NCBI GenBank assembly: GCA_002748285.1
Contig: PDSA01000018.1
Location: 1 to 64,000 of the forward strand
DNA length: 64,000 nt
From: Rhodobacterales bacterium
GTDB lineage: Bacteria > Pseudomonadota > Alphaproteobacteria > Rhodobacterales > Rhodobacteraceae
Direction of reading: 5' to 3'
In this document: one piece after another, positions 8,743-18,360 of the stretch
Layout of the letters: the number at the start of each line of letters is the position of its first letter
How positions within the stretch are numbered: position 1 is the first letter of the stretch
Notes under the pieces: model-generated
Told to the model about the DNA's origin: nothing
What the model saw: the letters and a program-made list of their open reading frames with translations, nothing else
Database searches by the model: none
Program-made: the position numbers and the translations under genes

Positions 8743-9753
8743 ATGTCTGATCCAGTGTCTAATGCAGAAATTGAGGACGTTCTGACGTCTATCAGAAGGC
8801 TCGTTTCCGGCGAGGCTGAGGCGTCAAAAGCATCGCAAAACAACGCTGAAAACGGGGCCGCGCACAAGCCGGTGGCCAAGCTGATCCTGACCTCGGATTT
8901 CCGAATTCCCGATGATGATGAGCTTGCCACTGATTCTGAATCTGAGACGCCCGAGGTTGCGTTCCATCACAGCGATGACGGTGCGCCGATGAACGGCGAG
9001 GGCGCAGAGACGGCCGTGTCTGGGGATCATACCGACCCGCAGCCGGAAGCAGACGAGTCCGATCAGCACAAGGCCGAAGACGGGCAAAAGCCACAGGCAG
9101 AGGATCCGGCAGATCAGATTGAAGATGCCATCATCCTGTCCGACGATTCTGGTCCGCTGCAAGAGTCCGGCGATCATAGCCTGAAAACCAAAATTGCCGA
9201 GCTGGAAAGCGCCATTGGAGCGCAGCAGGGCGGGTGGGAGCCTGATGGCAGCGCCTTTCAGGAAGACCCCGAAGCCGAGGAGCCTCTGACTCATGTCCTG
9301 ACCAGCCCCCTGACCGAGCCGGTGCAGGATGCGATTGAGGGCCACGCCCACGATCTGGCCGCCGATGCGCCAGAGGCCTCCCAGTCCGAGTCTGATCTGG
9401 CCGAGGCCACGGCAGAGCAGCCTGCCACGGATGAACACTCTGCCACGGCAGAACAGCCCGTTGATGAACATCATTCAGCTGGAACATCCGCTGAAGAGTC
9501 GCCGGTCGAGGCACCGTCCGTAGACGAGAGCTTTGCTGCTGCGGCAGCGGCGGCAGCAGCGCAATCAAACCCTGACGGGGATGTGTTCGATCTGGAAGAA
9601 GACATCATCGACGAAGAAGCCCTGCGCGATATGGTCAGCGAGATCGTCCGTCAGGAATTGCAGGGCGCGCTGGGCGAGCGCATCACCCGCAATGTGCGCA
9701 AACTGGTGCGCCGCGAGATCAACCGGATGATGACTGCCCGCGATTTCGACTAG
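8743..9753 (+). CDS. PopZ-like (DUF2497-type) acidic protein
   Basis: 336 residues. The N-terminus (SNAEIEDVLTSIRRLVSGE) resembles the PopZ/DUF2497 start, where a short helix recruits partners. A long Glu/Asp/Pro/Ala-rich spacer of low complexity follows (about 40-265), including a run of Ala. The C-terminus (EEALRDMVSEIVRQELQ...RKLVRREINRMM) matches the helical oligomerisation region of the family. In Caulobacter, PopZ forms the pole-organising matrix that anchors the chromosome origin. The tolC neighbour also fits the usual alphaproteobacterial context. The assignment rests on both ends only, so it is moderate. Confidence 0.55.
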   Translation: MSDPVSNAEIEDVLTSIRRLVSGEAEASKASQNNAENGAAHKPVAKLILTSDFRIPDDDELATDSESETPEVAFHHSDDGAPMNGEGAETAVSGDHTDPQPEADESDQHKAEDGQKPQAEDPADQIEDAIILSDDSGPLQESGDHSLKTKIAELESAIGAQQGGWEPDGSAFQEDPEAEEPLTHVLTSPLTEPVQDAIEGHAHDLAADAPEASQSESDLAEATAEQPATDEHSATAEQPVDEHHSAGTSAEESPVEAPSVDESFAAAAAAAAAQSNPDGDVFDLEEDIIDEEALRDMVSEIVRQELQGALGERITRNVRKLVRREINRMMTARDFD

Positions 9754-10230
9754 AATGTTGCCTGCTCCGGGGGGGCAGGATTGGGTCGCTAGGGCGGACG
9801 CGCGTCTGGTCGATTAGACGTGATGGCTCCCTGCGCATAACCGCATTCCATGTGAACAAATAACGCGGCCCAGCCGGGCGGTGTATGACATGCGCCAGAG
9901 CTTTTGGGCTGGCGGTGTAAAATGCCGCCTATAGCGTTTGACGAAATAGCTGATACAAAGAGCATCACTTAACGCGTTGAAATCTTTGATTTCAGGCAGC
10001 GTTAAGTGATTCAGGTTTTTAGCATAACGCTATATTCGGGAAAAATCCGTGCCAAATTGGAATTAGCTGGGGATAACCCGCAGAAAAATCTTTACAGACC
10101 CACCCCCATAGACCACCATATCTGGTAACACAAGCGGCGGCGTCCACTTGGTATAGTATAGGGCCATAGAGCAAACCGGAAGGCACATCGCCTCTGCCGG
10201 GGACCGGGGCAAGAGCAGTAGGGGTGCGGT
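9754..10230. other. 477-bp intergenic region with a nested palindromic element
   Basis: No gene is supported; the minus-strand ORF 10019-10237 has no homology that I can see. It holds a C/G hairpin just after the PopZ-like stop (CCTGC...GCAGG near 9760-9780), a GGCGG...CCGCC repeat at 9911-9929, and the palindromic element listed at 9930-10034. Confidence 0.6.
9930..10034. repeat. Nested inverted-repeat element (REP/MITE-like)
   Basis: Three concentric sets of arms are present. TATAGCGTT (9930-9938) matches AACGCTATA (10026-10034). ATCACTTAACGC (9964-9975) matches GCGTTAAGTGAT (9999-10010), a perfect 12-bp pair. TGAAATC (9978-9984) matches GATTTCA (9988-9994) with a TTT loop. The 105-bp unit is lower in GC than the genes around it and has no coding potential. 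The structure suggests a REP or miniature element rather than a simple terminator. Confidence 0.7.
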
Positions 10231-10734
10231 ATGTCACTATCAGAACAGTTCATGGATGCAGAGGATCTGCACCCGATCGACTTGGTGGAAACCTTGGCCG
10301 AGCATCACGCTTGGCAGTTCGACCGGGTGACCGATGATCAGATCGCCATGGCGGTTGAAGCCCAGTGGCGCTCTTACGCGATCACTCTGGCTTGGTCGGC
10401 GCAGGACGAAACCTTGCGCCTGATCTGCACCTTTGAAATGGAGCCCCCGGACGAAAAGCTCCCCCAGCTCTACGAAGCCCTGAACGCGGTGAATGACCGC
10501 TGCTGGGCCGGCGGTTTCACCTATTGGCAGGAACAGCGGCTGATGGTGTATCGCTATGGTCTGGTGCTGTCGGGCGGGCAAATGGCCAGCCCTGAGCAGA
10601 TTTCAACCCTGATCGAAGCCGCAGTGAATGCCGCCGAGCAATACTACCCGGCGCTGCAACTGGTGATCTGGGGCGATCAGCCGGTGGAACAAGCCATGCA
10701 GATCGCGATATCCCGGGCTTATGGCCATGCCTGA
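10231..10734 (+). CDS. YbjN domain-containing protein
   Basis: 167 residues of the YbjN type: an acidic alpha/beta protein related to type III secretion chaperones in fold, with blocks such as HAWQFDRVTDDQIAM, ICTFEMEPP and PALQLVIWG. Its molecular role is unknown; E. coli YbjN affects stress and motility phenotypes. AGGGG lies upstream of the ATG. The 3' end overlaps the start of the proC-like gene by about 14 bp in another frame, a coupling that suggests one operon (ybjN-proC-csaA-dehydrogenase). Confidence 0.85.
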   Translation: MSLSEQFMDAEDLHPIDLVETLAEHHAWQFDRVTDDQIAMAVEAQWRSYAITLAWSAQDETLRLICTFEMEPPDEKLPQLYEALNAVNDRCWAGGFTYWQEQRLMVYRYGLVLSGGQMASPEQISTLIEAAVNAAEQYYPALQLVIWGDQPVEQAMQIAISRAYGHA

Positions 10735-11390
10735 ACAGATGGAAACGCTGGCAGAGCGCGGCCTGGTGATGCTGGGCTGCGGCAAGATGGGCTCGGCGCT
10801 GCTGGAAGGCTGGGCCGGCGCTGCAAGGCTTTGGCAACAGCTCGACCCTGTTCATCAGCATCGCGGCGGGCACGCCGATTGCCGCATTTGAACAGGCCTT
10901 GGGGGTAGACAGCCCGATCATCCGGGCCATGCCGAATACGCCGGCGGCGGTGTCTCGTGGCATTACTGCCTTGATTGGTAACGAAAAAACCGACCCGGCC
11001 CAGATGGCGCTGGCGGAATCGCTGCTGGGTGCGGTCGGCCAGACCCTGCGCCTGCAAACCGAATCGCAAATGGATGCGGTCACGGCGGTGTCCGGCTCGG
11101 GCCCGGCCTATGTATTCTATCTGATCGAAACCATGGCGGCCGCCGGGATGGCGCAGGGATTGCCGGTGGAAATGGCGATGCAACTGGCCAAAGCCACTGT
11201 CGCCGGGGCTGGGCATCTGGCCGAAACCGCCGATCAAGACCCCGCCCAACTGCGCCAGAACGTCACCAGCCCGATGGGCACCACCGCCGCCGCGCTTGAG
11301 GTGCTGATGGGGAAACAATCCGGTCTGGCGCCGCTGATGCAAGCCACCATCAAGGCTGCGGCGGAGCGCTCAAAAGAGCTGTCGCAATGA
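10721..11390 (+). pseudogene. proC: Pyrroline-5-carboxylate reductase ProC, internal deletion with frameshift
   Basis: ProC makes proline from pyrroline-5-carboxylate. The start (GLVMLGCGKMGSALLEGW, Rossmann GxGxxG) is read in one frame, which stops at TGA 10889. From 10821 the ProC homology resumes in another frame: GFGNSSTLFISIAAGTPI, IRAMPNTPAAVSRG, AVSGSGPAYVF and NVTSPMGTTAAAL. Total length is 670 nt, about 223 codons against the usual 270 or so, so around 50 codons of the NADPH domain are missing at 10812-10821. The words gctggaaggct and gctgcaaggct flank the junction and could have guided a slip or a misassembly. As read, no functional ProC is made. Confidence 0.9.
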
Positions 11391-11734
11391 GCGCGCCAAT
11401 CAGCTTTGAGCAGTTTCTGGCGGTGGATATCCGGCTGGGCAAAGTGGTCGACGCACAGCCCTTCCCCGAAGCCCGCAAACCCGCGATCAAGCTGTGGCTG
11501 GATTTCGGCGATGAGATCGGGCGCAAGAAAAGCTCGGCCCAGATCACCGATCATTACCGGCCCGAGGATCTGATCGGCAAACAGCTGTTGGCGGTGGTCA
11601 ATTTCCCGCCGCGCCAGATCGGCAAATTCATGTCAGAAGTGCTGGTTCTGGGGCTGTCGGATGCCAGCGGCGCAGTAGTGCTGTTGGCCCCGGATCAGGT
11701 GTCAGAGTTGCCCTTGGGCGCGCGGGTGCATTGA
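11387..11734 (+). CDS. csaA: CsaA-like tRNA-binding (OB-fold) protein
   Basis: 115 residues, a single EMAP-II/tRNA-binding OB domain: FEQFLAVDIRLGKVVDA, LWLDFGDEIGRKKSSAQI, LIGKQLLAVVNFPPRQIGKFMSEVL. This is the CsaA/YgjH type, which binds tRNA and has been proposed to act as a secretion chaperone in Bacillus. The ATG overlaps the proC stop (ATGA), and its TGA overlaps the next start (TGATG), so it is translationally coupled on both sides. Length is normal. Confidence 0.88.
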   Translation: MSAPISFEQFLAVDIRLGKVVDAQPFPEARKPAIKLWLDFGDEIGRKKSSAQITDHYRPEDLIGKQLLAVVNFPPRQIGKFMSEVLVLGLSDASGAVVLLAPDQVSELPLGARVH

Positions 11735-12690
11735 TGGTCAGGCTGCTGGTTTCTCGTAAACTGACCGATGATGTCATGGCGCAGTTGGCGGCTGAATTTG
11801 ACATGCAGCTGCGGGAAACGACGGCACCGATGAGCGCCGATGAGGTCAGCGCTGCGCTGGCCGACTATGACGCGATATTGCCGACCTTGGGCGATCAGTT
11901 CACCGCAGAAGCGATCAACCGGGTTCAGCAGCCGCGTTGCCGGATTCTGGCCAATTTCGGGGTGGGGTATAACCATATCGACACTGTCGCGGCGGCGGCC
12001 AAAGGCATCACCGTGACCAACACGCCCGGAGCCGTCACCGACGCCACCGCCGACATCGCCATGGCGCTGATGCTGATGGGTGCGCGGCGCGCCAGTCAGG
12101 GCGAAAGGCTGTTGCGCCGGGGCGATTGGCAGGGCTGGCATCCGGTGCAGCTGTTGGGGATGCATCTGGGCGGCAAAACGGTTGGCATCATCGGCATGGG
12201 CCGGATCGGGCAGGCGATTGCCAAACGCTGTCACGCCGGTTTTGGCATGAATGTGCTGTTTTATAACCGCTCGCCCAAGGCGGATATCGGGGTGCCGGCG
12301 CGGCAGATCGAACATATGCGGCAGCTGCTGGCGGTGGCGGATGTGGTGGTGCTGGCGGTGCCGGGCTCGGCCCAGACCCATCATCTGATGGATGCGCAGG
12401 CTCTGGGCCAGATGCAGAGCCACGCCCATCTGATCAACATCTCCCGCGGGGATGTGATCGACGAAACCGCCCTGATCCGCGCCCTGAGCCACGGCCAGAT
12501 CGCCGGGGCCGGGCTGGATGTGTATGAGCACGAACCCCACATTCCGGACGCCTTGCGTGGGCTGGAAAATGTGGTGCTGTTGCCGCATCTGGGCACCAAT
12601 TCTTATGAGGTGCGCAGCAATATGGGGCAGATGGCGCGGGCCAATTTGCAGGCGTTTTTTGCCGGGCGAGAACCGGAAAATACGGTCTGA
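11734..12690 (+). CDS. D-2-hydroxyacid dehydrogenase (glyoxylate/hydroxypyruvate reductase type)
   Basis: 318 residues. It has the NAD(P) Rossmann motif GIIGMGRIGQAIAKRC, the catalytic Arg in INISRGDVIDE, the Glu in AGLDVYEHEP and the His in LLPHLGT. Close relatives reduce glyoxylate and hydroxypyruvate to glycolate and D-glycerate. The track's TTG 11731 lies inside the previous stop region; ATG 11734, overlapping that TGA by one base, is the coupled start. The exact substrate cannot be read from sequence. Confidence 0.9.
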   Translation: MVRLLVSRKLTDDVMAQLAAEFDMQLRETTAPMSADEVSAALADYDAILPTLGDQFTAEAINRVQQPRCRILANFGVGYNHIDTVAAAAKGITVTNTPGAVTDATADIAMALMLMGARRASQGERLLRRGDWQGWHPVQLLGMHLGGKTVGIIGMGRIGQAIAKRCHAGFGMNVLFYNRSPKADIGVPARQIEHMRQLLAVADVVVLAVPGSAQTHHLMDAQALGQMQSHAHLINISRGDVIDETALIRALSHGQIAGAGLDVYEHEPHIPDALRGLENVVLLPHLGTNSYEVRSNMGQMARANLQAFFAGREPENTV

Positions 12691-12933
12691 ATCATGCAGA
12701 TCACGATGGTGGCCCATCGGGCGGTCCTCCGAAACGCTCTGCCTTTTTCTGCGAGACAACTCCGTCTTGCCCAGTTCGCATCTGAGGACACCACCCAAAC
12801 CAGGAATTGAGGCCATCTCGGGTCTGAATGGCGCATGCAACGCAGACCTTGCCCGGCTCTGGCATCTGTAAACCGCAGACATATTAAAAAATGCCGATGA
12901 AGGCGTTTTACTGTGCAATTCATAAGAAAGTGT

Positions 12934-13008
12934 TGGCTGGGACGGTAGGATTCGAACCTACGATCTGCGCTACCAAAAAGCGTTGCCCTACCACTAGGCC
13001 ACGTCCCA
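12934..13008 (-). tRNA. tRNA-Gln (anticodon TTG)
   Basis: The minus strand reads TGGGACG...CGTCCCA as the acceptor stem, with an encoded CCA and the T arm GTAGG-TTCGAAT-CCTAC. The anticodon loop TTTTGGT gives the TTG anticodon with T33 in place. The anticodon stem has one outer A-C mismatch, the only irregularity. It decodes CAA, and CAG by wobble. Confidence 0.96.
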
Positions 13009-13200
13009 ACTGTCGTGCTTGCCACCCTAATTTCTAATTCAGGGCTCTGCAAATCACTTCGATGGGTAGATACGCTTCCTGAAACGACTCTGCAAGCCCC
13101 GAAACACGAAAAATTTGCCCGATTTGATGGGCACGGCAAAATTTTCACGAAAACCGGCCTCATCAGCAGCGGATTTCCGCCCCGCATTGCTGCCCGGATT

Positions 13201-14754
13201 TTACGATGCGCCGGATTCGGCATCCTCTTCCGGGGAAAAGGTCTCAAGCGTCAACGGCACCGGCGCGGTTTTTAGATCGGCGGTGCTGAGCGCGGCATTC
13301 GGGCGGGCCAGCCGGCTTTGTGTGACCCAGAACAGCCGATCCTGCGCCCGGGTGATCGCCACATAGGCCAGACGCTTCCACAACGCTTGCCCGGCCTCAA
13401 CCCGGCCCATGCGGGCGGCCACGAACAGATCGGGGGCAAAGACCTGCACATTGGGCCATTGCGAGCCCTGCGCCTTGTGAATGGTCACCGCCGCCCCGTG
13501 CAAAAACGCAGCCCCCATGCGGGCGGCATAGGGGATGAAGGGCTCATCCTGATCCGGGATCTCGATCTTGATGATCGAGGCGGCAGACACTTGCGGATCC
13601 TCGGCCCCCAGCACATGCAGCCGCGAAAAGCCCGACCGCTTGCCGGGGCCGAGATACACCACCTGCGCCCCCTTGATCAGCCCTCTTGCCTCAAGATCAA
13701 TGCGCTTTTTGCGGTGTTTCAGCGGCAATTCGATGCCATCACAGATCAGCGGTTCGCCCGGCAGCAACTGATCCGGCGGCGCTCCAAACGCTTGCCGAAA
13801 CGCCTGAATCAGCCGCACCCGGGTTTTGTTGCGCCACACCAGAACCGGGGAACGCGCCATCAGATCGGCCTGCACATTGGGGGCAAACACCACCCGTTCA
13901 TCCTTTTGCGCCGCCTGCTGCACCATCTGTTCAAAATCGTAAAAGCTCAGGCTGTCATCGGCCAGCGCATGGGCCAGATCGAGGATCGGGTTATCCGCAT
14001 CCTGACGGTGGATGCGGTGCAGGGTCAGTTTCTGATCGCCCTTGAAATCGTCAAACACCATCTTGCCAGACTGACCGACCGGAGCCAGCTGGGCGGGGTC
14101 TCCGAACAGCACCAGAGTGGGGAAAATCTCGCGCAAATCCTCCAGCTGTTTTTCATCCAGCATCGAGCTTTCATCGACAAAGCCCACATCCAGCGCCTCA
14201 TCCCGCCGTTTCCACCCCTGAATGAAATCCGAGCCCCGCAGCCCCGCCGCGGCCAGAGCGCCCGGGATAGATTTATGGGTGGCGTAAAACAGCGCGGCGC
14301 GTTCCAGGGCGGCTTCGGTCAGGCCCTCGATTTCGGGTTGCTCGCCATTTCCGGCCAGCCATTCGGCGATTTTTTCATATTCCGGGTCATAGAGCGGCGT
14401 ATACAGGATGCGGTGAATGGTGGTGGCGGGCACACCGCGATGGCGCAGCACACTGGCGGCTTTGTTGGTGGGGGCCAGAATGGCCAGACTGCGCTTGCCG
14501 CCATCGCGCTTGGGCTCGTAATCGCCCGAGACCACCTCGATCCCGGCCTCCTCCAGTGCGTGGTAAAGCCGGGCCAGAAGCAGGGTTTTGCCCGAACCGG
14601 CCTTGCCGACCACCGCAGTCACACTGTCCTCAGCCCCGGAGGGCGGCATCAGGATGCCATTGTCCAGATCAACCCCGGCGGCCTTTAGGATTTCGGCAAT
14701 CCGGTCATGGGCCTGCGCCTGATCCTCGGAGTAAATAATCGCTGTTTTGCTCAT
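13201..14754 (-). CDS. RecD-like ATP-dependent DNA helicase (SF1)
   Basis: 517 residues. An N-terminal extension precedes Walker A GKAGSGKT (near residue 50). Then come the helicase blocks LAPTNKAASVLRHRG, FVDESSMLD (Walker B), LFGDPAQLAPVG and LTLHRIHRQ, and the UvrD/RecD C-terminal motifs VTIHKAQGSQWPNV and AYVAITRAQDRLFW. It is a single-protein RecD2-like helicase; recB and recC are not nearby. The gene lies 71 bp downstream of glpK on the same strand. Its role in repair is inferred from the family. Confidence 0.9.
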   Translation of the reverse strand: MSKTAIIYSEDQAQAHDRIAEILKAAGVDLDNGILMPPSGAEDSVTAVVGKAGSGKTLLLARLYHALEEAGIEVVSGDYEPKRDGGKRSLAILAPTNKAASVLRHRGVPATTIHRILYTPLYDPEYEKIAEWLAGNGEQPEIEGLTEAALERAALFYATHKSIPGALAAAGLRGSDFIQGWKRRDEALDVGFVDESSMLDEKQLEDLREIFPTLVLFGDPAQLAPVGQSGKMVFDDFKGDQKLTLHRIHRQDADNPILDLAHALADDSLSFYDFEQMVQQAAQKDERVVFAPNVQADLMARSPVLVWRNKTRVRLIQAFRQAFGAPPDQLLPGEPLICDGIELPLKHRKKRIDLEARGLIKGAQVVYLGPGKRSGFSRLHVLGAEDPQVSAASIIKIEIPDQDEPFIPYAARMGAAFLHGAAVTIHKAQGSQWPNVQVFAPDLFVAARMGRVEAGQALWKRLAYVAITRAQDRLFWVTQSRLARPNAALSTADLKTAPVPLTLETFSPEEDAESGAS

Positions 14755-14825
14755 GCGCCAATCCTATCGCCGCGCCGGGGGGAAGGCCAGCGGCCAAATC
14801 CTGTGCCGGGGAAGATGTGTTTTGA

Positions 14826-16301
14826 TCAGTAAAGCTGTGCCGCTTTCACCGCGCGTTGCCAATCGGCATATTTCGCGGCGCGGGTTTCGGCGCTCATCTG
14901 TGGCTCAAACCGGCGCTGAAGCGCCCAGTTGCGGGCAAATTCCTGTTGTGCGGGGTAGAGCCCCGCCTTCATCCCGGCAATCCAGGCCACCCCAAGCGCC
15001 GTGGTTTCCAGCACCGGCGGGCGGTCGACCCGGCTGCCCAGAATATCGGCCAGAAACTGCATCGCCCAGTCATTGGCCGCCATGCCGCCATCCACCCGCA
15101 ACACCGCGTCTTCACAGGCCCAATCGGCCCGCATTGCTTCCAGCAGATCGCGGGTCTGATAGCCCACGCTTTGCAGCGCCGCCCGGGCCATTTCCGCCGG
15201 GCCAGAGTTGCGGGTCAGGCCAAACACCGCACCACGGCAATCCGCATTCCAATAGGGCGCGCCAAGGCCGGTAAAGGCGGGGACCAGAATGACGTTTTGC
15301 TCAGGATCGGCGCGTTCGGTCAGCGCGGTGGTCTGATCGGCGTTTTCAATCACCCCCAGCCCATCGCGCAGCCACTGCACCGCCGCGCCGGCGATAAAGA
15401 TCGACCCCTCAAGCGCATAGGTGGTCACCCCGTTGAGCTGATAGGCAATGGTGCCCAGCAGACGGTTCGAGCTCTGCACCAGCTGGTCTCCGGTATTGAG
15501 CAGCGCAAAGCAGCCGGTGCCATAGGTGGATTTCATCATGCCGGGCTCAAAACAAGCCTGACCGATGGTGGCGGCCTGCTGGTCTCCGGCGACGCCGCGG
15601 ATCGCGATCTGGCCGCCAAATGCCGCGGTTTCGCCGAAATCGGCATCGCAATCGCGCACCTCGGGCAGCATGGCCATTGGGATGTTCAGTAAATCGCAAA
15701 TCTGTTGATCCCAGCGGCCCTCGCGGATGTTATAGAGCAGGCTGCGGGCGGCGTTGGTGGCGTCGGTGGCATGAACCCGCCCTTCGGTCAGGCGCCAGAT
15801 CAGATAGCAATCCACGGTGCCAAACAGCAGGTCTCCGGCCTCGGCGCGGGGGCGGGCATCGGGGATGGTATCAAGCAGCCATTTCAGCTTGGTCGCGGAA
15901 AAATACGGGTCCAGCCGCAGGCCGGTTTTGGCGGTGATCATCGGTTCATGGCCGGCGGCGTGCAGCGTCTGACACATATCGGCGGTGCGCCGGTCCTGCC
16001 AGACAATGGCGTTGTGGATCGGCTGGCCGGTGGCTTTGTCCCAGACCAGCGTGGTTTCGCGTTGGTTGGTGATGCCGATGGCGGCAATTTCGGCGGGCGA
16101 GACCCCGGCCTGTGCGATTGCCGTGCGGGCGGTGTGGCAGACGGTTTGCCAGAGCTCTTCGGGGTCATGTTCAACCCAGCCTGAATGCGGAAAATGCTGG
16201 GCAAATTCCTGCCGCGCACTGCTGACCGGCTGCATCTGCTGATCAAACAGGATGCTGCGTGATGAGGTCGTGCCTTGGTCGATTGCCAGAATATAGGTCA
16301 T
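14826..16301 (-). CDS. glpK: Glycerol kinase
   Basis: Phosphorylates glycerol to sn-glycerol-3-phosphate. 491 residues, near the usual 495, and complete: [12 protein letters not shown] (phosphate 1), [19 protein letters not shown], the FGGY signature region [11 protein letters not shown], and [12 protein letters not shown] with the adenosine site. It stands alone; glpF, glpD and the glycerol-3-phosphate ABC transporter are not in the window. Confidence 0.97.
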   Translation of the reverse strand: MTYILAIDQGTTSSRSILFDQQMQPVSSARQEFAQHFPHSGWVEHDPEELWQTVCHTARTAIAQAGVSPAEIAAIGITNQRETTLVWDKATGQPIHNAIVWQDRRTADMCQTLHAAGHEPMITAKTGLRLDPYFSATKLKWLLDTIPDARPRAEAGDLLFGTVDCYLIWRLTEGRVHATDATNAARSLLYNIREGRWDQQICDLLNIPMAMLPEVRDCDADFGETAAFGGQIAIRGVAGDQQAATIGQACFEPGMMKSTYGTGCFALLNTGDQLVQSSNRLLGTIAYQLNGVTTYALEGSIFIAGAAVQWLRDGLGVIENADQTTALTERADPEQNVILVPAFTGLGAPYWNADCRGAVFGLTRNSGPAEMARAALQSVGYQTRDLLEAMRADWACEDAVLRVDGGMAANDWAMQFLADILGSRVDRPPVLETTALGVAWIAGMKAGLYPAQQEFARNWALQRRFEPQMSAETRAAKYADWQRAVKAAQLY

Positions 16302-16376
16302 GAGAAGCCCCCGGTTGTAACGGCCCTCATTCTATCCCCGCGCGCGCCGGATTGCACCCCCGAAATCGCGGGGGGG

Positions 16377-17057
16377 CTATTCGGTCAGTACGCCATTTTC
16401 CAGCCGCACCACCCGATCCATCCGCGCCGCCAGCTCAAGGTTATGGGTGGCGATCAGCGCGGACAAGCCGGTGTCGCGGGCCAGATCCATCAGCGCGGCA
16501 AATACCCGTTCCGAGGTCTCGGGGTCAAGATTGCCGGTGGGCTCATCCGCCAGCAGGATATGCGGCGCATTGGCCAGAGCGCGGCAAAAAGCGACCCGCT
16601 GTTGTTCGCCCCCGGACAGGGCGGCGGGGCGGTGATCGGCGCGTTGTTTCACCCCGACACTGTCCAGCAGTTGCAAGGCCCGCTGACGCGCATCGGCTTG
16701 GCTCACGCCATTGGCCAGCTGCGGCAGCACGATGTTTTCCAGCGCGGTGAACTCGGGCAGCAAATGGTGGAACTGATAGATAAAGCCAACCTGATCGCGG
16801 CGGGTGGCAGTGCGTTGGCGGTCGGAACAGCCGGTCATATCGGCTCCGGCGATTTTCACACTGCCGGCATCGGCGGTATCCAGCAGCCCGGCGATATGCA
16901 GCAAGGTGGATTTGCCGGCACCAGAGGGGGCGACCAGCGCCACGACCTCTCCGCCACAGACCTGCAAATCGGCCCCGCGCAACACGTTGATTTCGCTGGC
17001 CTTGCCGCGGTTATAGGCCTTTTGAATGCCGCTTAATTCCAACATCACTTTACTCAT
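16377..17057 (-). CDS. lolD: Lipoprotein-releasing system ATPase LolD
   Basis: 226 residues, a MacB/LolD-class ABC ATPase with Walker [11 protein letters not shown]-loop [10 protein letters not shown], signature LSGGEQQR and Walker [13 protein letters not shown]. It powers extraction of lipoproteins from the inner membrane for LolA. Its ATG overlaps the end of the lolC-type gene (17050-17057), so the pair is translationally coupled as part of proS-lolC-lolD. Confidence 0.95.
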   Translation of the reverse strand: MSKVMLELSGIQKAYNRGKASEINVLRGADLQVCGGEVVALVAPSGAGKSTLLHIAGLLDTADAGSVKIAGADMTGCSDRQRTATRRDQVGFIYQFHHLLPEFTALENIVLPQLANGVSQADARQRALQLLDSVGVKQRADHRPAALSGGEQQRVAFCRALANAPHILLADEPTGNLDPETSERVFAALMDLARDTGLSALIATHNLELAARMDRVVRLENGVLTE

Positions 17058-18336
17058 AACGCAACGCCTCCACCGGGTTCATCCGTGCCGCCCGCCGCGC
17101 CGGAAAGATCGTCACCACAAAGGACAACCCCAGCGACAGCCCCACCGCCGCCGCCACATCGGCGGCTTGCAATTTCGCGGGCAATTTGTAGATGCCGCGC
17201 ACCGAAGCATCCCAGATTTCGCCCCCGGAAGCGCCGCTGACAAAAGCCAGAATCGGGTCGAAATAGATCGCAAACAAACAACCCAGCACCACGCCGAACA
17301 CGGTGCCGATCAGCCCGGTCATCGCGCCGCAGATGAAAAACACCCGCAGAACCGAGCCCTCGGACAGCCCCATGGTGCGTAAAATCCCGATGTCGCGCCC
17401 CTTGTTTTTCACTAGCATCACCAGCCCGGAAATGATGTTCATCGACGCAATCAGCACCAGCACCGACATCAGCACGAACATCACATTATCCTCGACCTTC
17501 AAGGCCCGCAAAAACGCCCCTGATGCATCGCGCCAGGTCCACAGCACGGCCCTCTCGCCCCCGGCGCGCAACAGCTCCAGCGCCAGATCGTCGATCTTTT
17601 CGGGCTCTTGCACCATCACTTCCAGCTCATCTGCCACGCCTTCGCGGTTGAAATAGCTCTGAGCCTCGGCAAAGGGCATATAAATGCGAATGTTATCAAT
17701 GTCATAGCGCCCGACGGAAAAGATATAGACCACCTCATAAACATTGACCCGCGGGCTGGTGCCAAAGGCGGTTTTGGCCCCGTTGGGCGAGATCAGCTTG
17801 ATCTTGTCGCCAATCCCCAGCCCCAACGCATTGGCGATGCCTTTGCCAATCGCCACGCCGCTGTCAAACCTGTCAATATCGCCCAGCATGTCATCGCCGG
17901 AAGCAATCCGGGGAATGGTTTTCAGATCAGCCAGCGAGATGCCAAACACCTGCGCCCCAGTGTTATAGTTCAGGTGATTGGCCATCACTTGCCCCTTGAC
18001 CAGAGGCGCCACCCGAGTCACCCCGGGGATCATACGAACACGCGCCGCCGTTTCGGCATAATCGGCCATCACCCGGCTGCCATGGCCGTTTTCATCCAGC
18101 CCGAAGCTGTTATAGACCGTCACATGCGCATTGGCGCCCAAAATCGTGTCGACAAATTCGGCGCGAAAGCCAGCCCGCACCGCCAGCGTGATGATCAGCG
18201 CCGCCACCGCCAGAGTGATCCCGATCAGGGAAATCCAGGTCATGACACTGACCCCGCCCTCGGCCCGCTTGGCGCGTAAATAGCGCCAGGCAATCAGCCA
18301 TTCAAATCGGGCAAAGGGAACGGTTTTTGTCAGCAT
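17050..18336 (-). CDS. lolC: Lipoprotein-releasing system permease LolC/LolE
   Basis: 428 residues with the LolC/E plan: a cytosolic start ([14 protein letters not shown]), the first membrane helix with [22 protein letters not shown], a large periplasmic domain (about 50-270), and three C-terminal helices of the FtsX type ([27 protein letters not shown]). Alphaproteobacteria commonly carry one LolC/E-type protein that acts as a homodimer with LolD. It lies 24 bp downstream of proS. Confidence 0.94.
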   Translation of the reverse strand: MLTKTVPFARFEWLIAWRYLRAKRAEGGVSVMTWISLIGITLAVAALIITLAVRAGFRAEFVDTILGANAHVTVYNSFGLDENGHGSRVMADYAETAARVRMIPGVTRVAPLVKGQVMANHLNYNTGAQVFGISLADLKTIPRIASGDDMLGDIDRFDSGVAIGKGIANALGLGIGDKIKLISPNGAKTAFGTSPRVNVYEVVYIFSVGRYDIDNIRIYMPFAEAQSYFNREGVADELEVMVQEPEKIDDLALELLRAGGERAVLWTWRDASGAFLRALKVEDNVMFVLMSVLVLIASMNIISGLVMLVKNKGRDIGILRTMGLSEGSVLRVFFICGAMTGLIGTVFGVVLGCLFAIYFDPILAFVSGASGGEIWDASVRGIYKLPAKLQAADVAAAVGLSLGLSFVVTIFPARRAARMNPVEALRYE

Positions 18337-18360
18337 CTCGTTGACCTCATTTTGGGCGGC

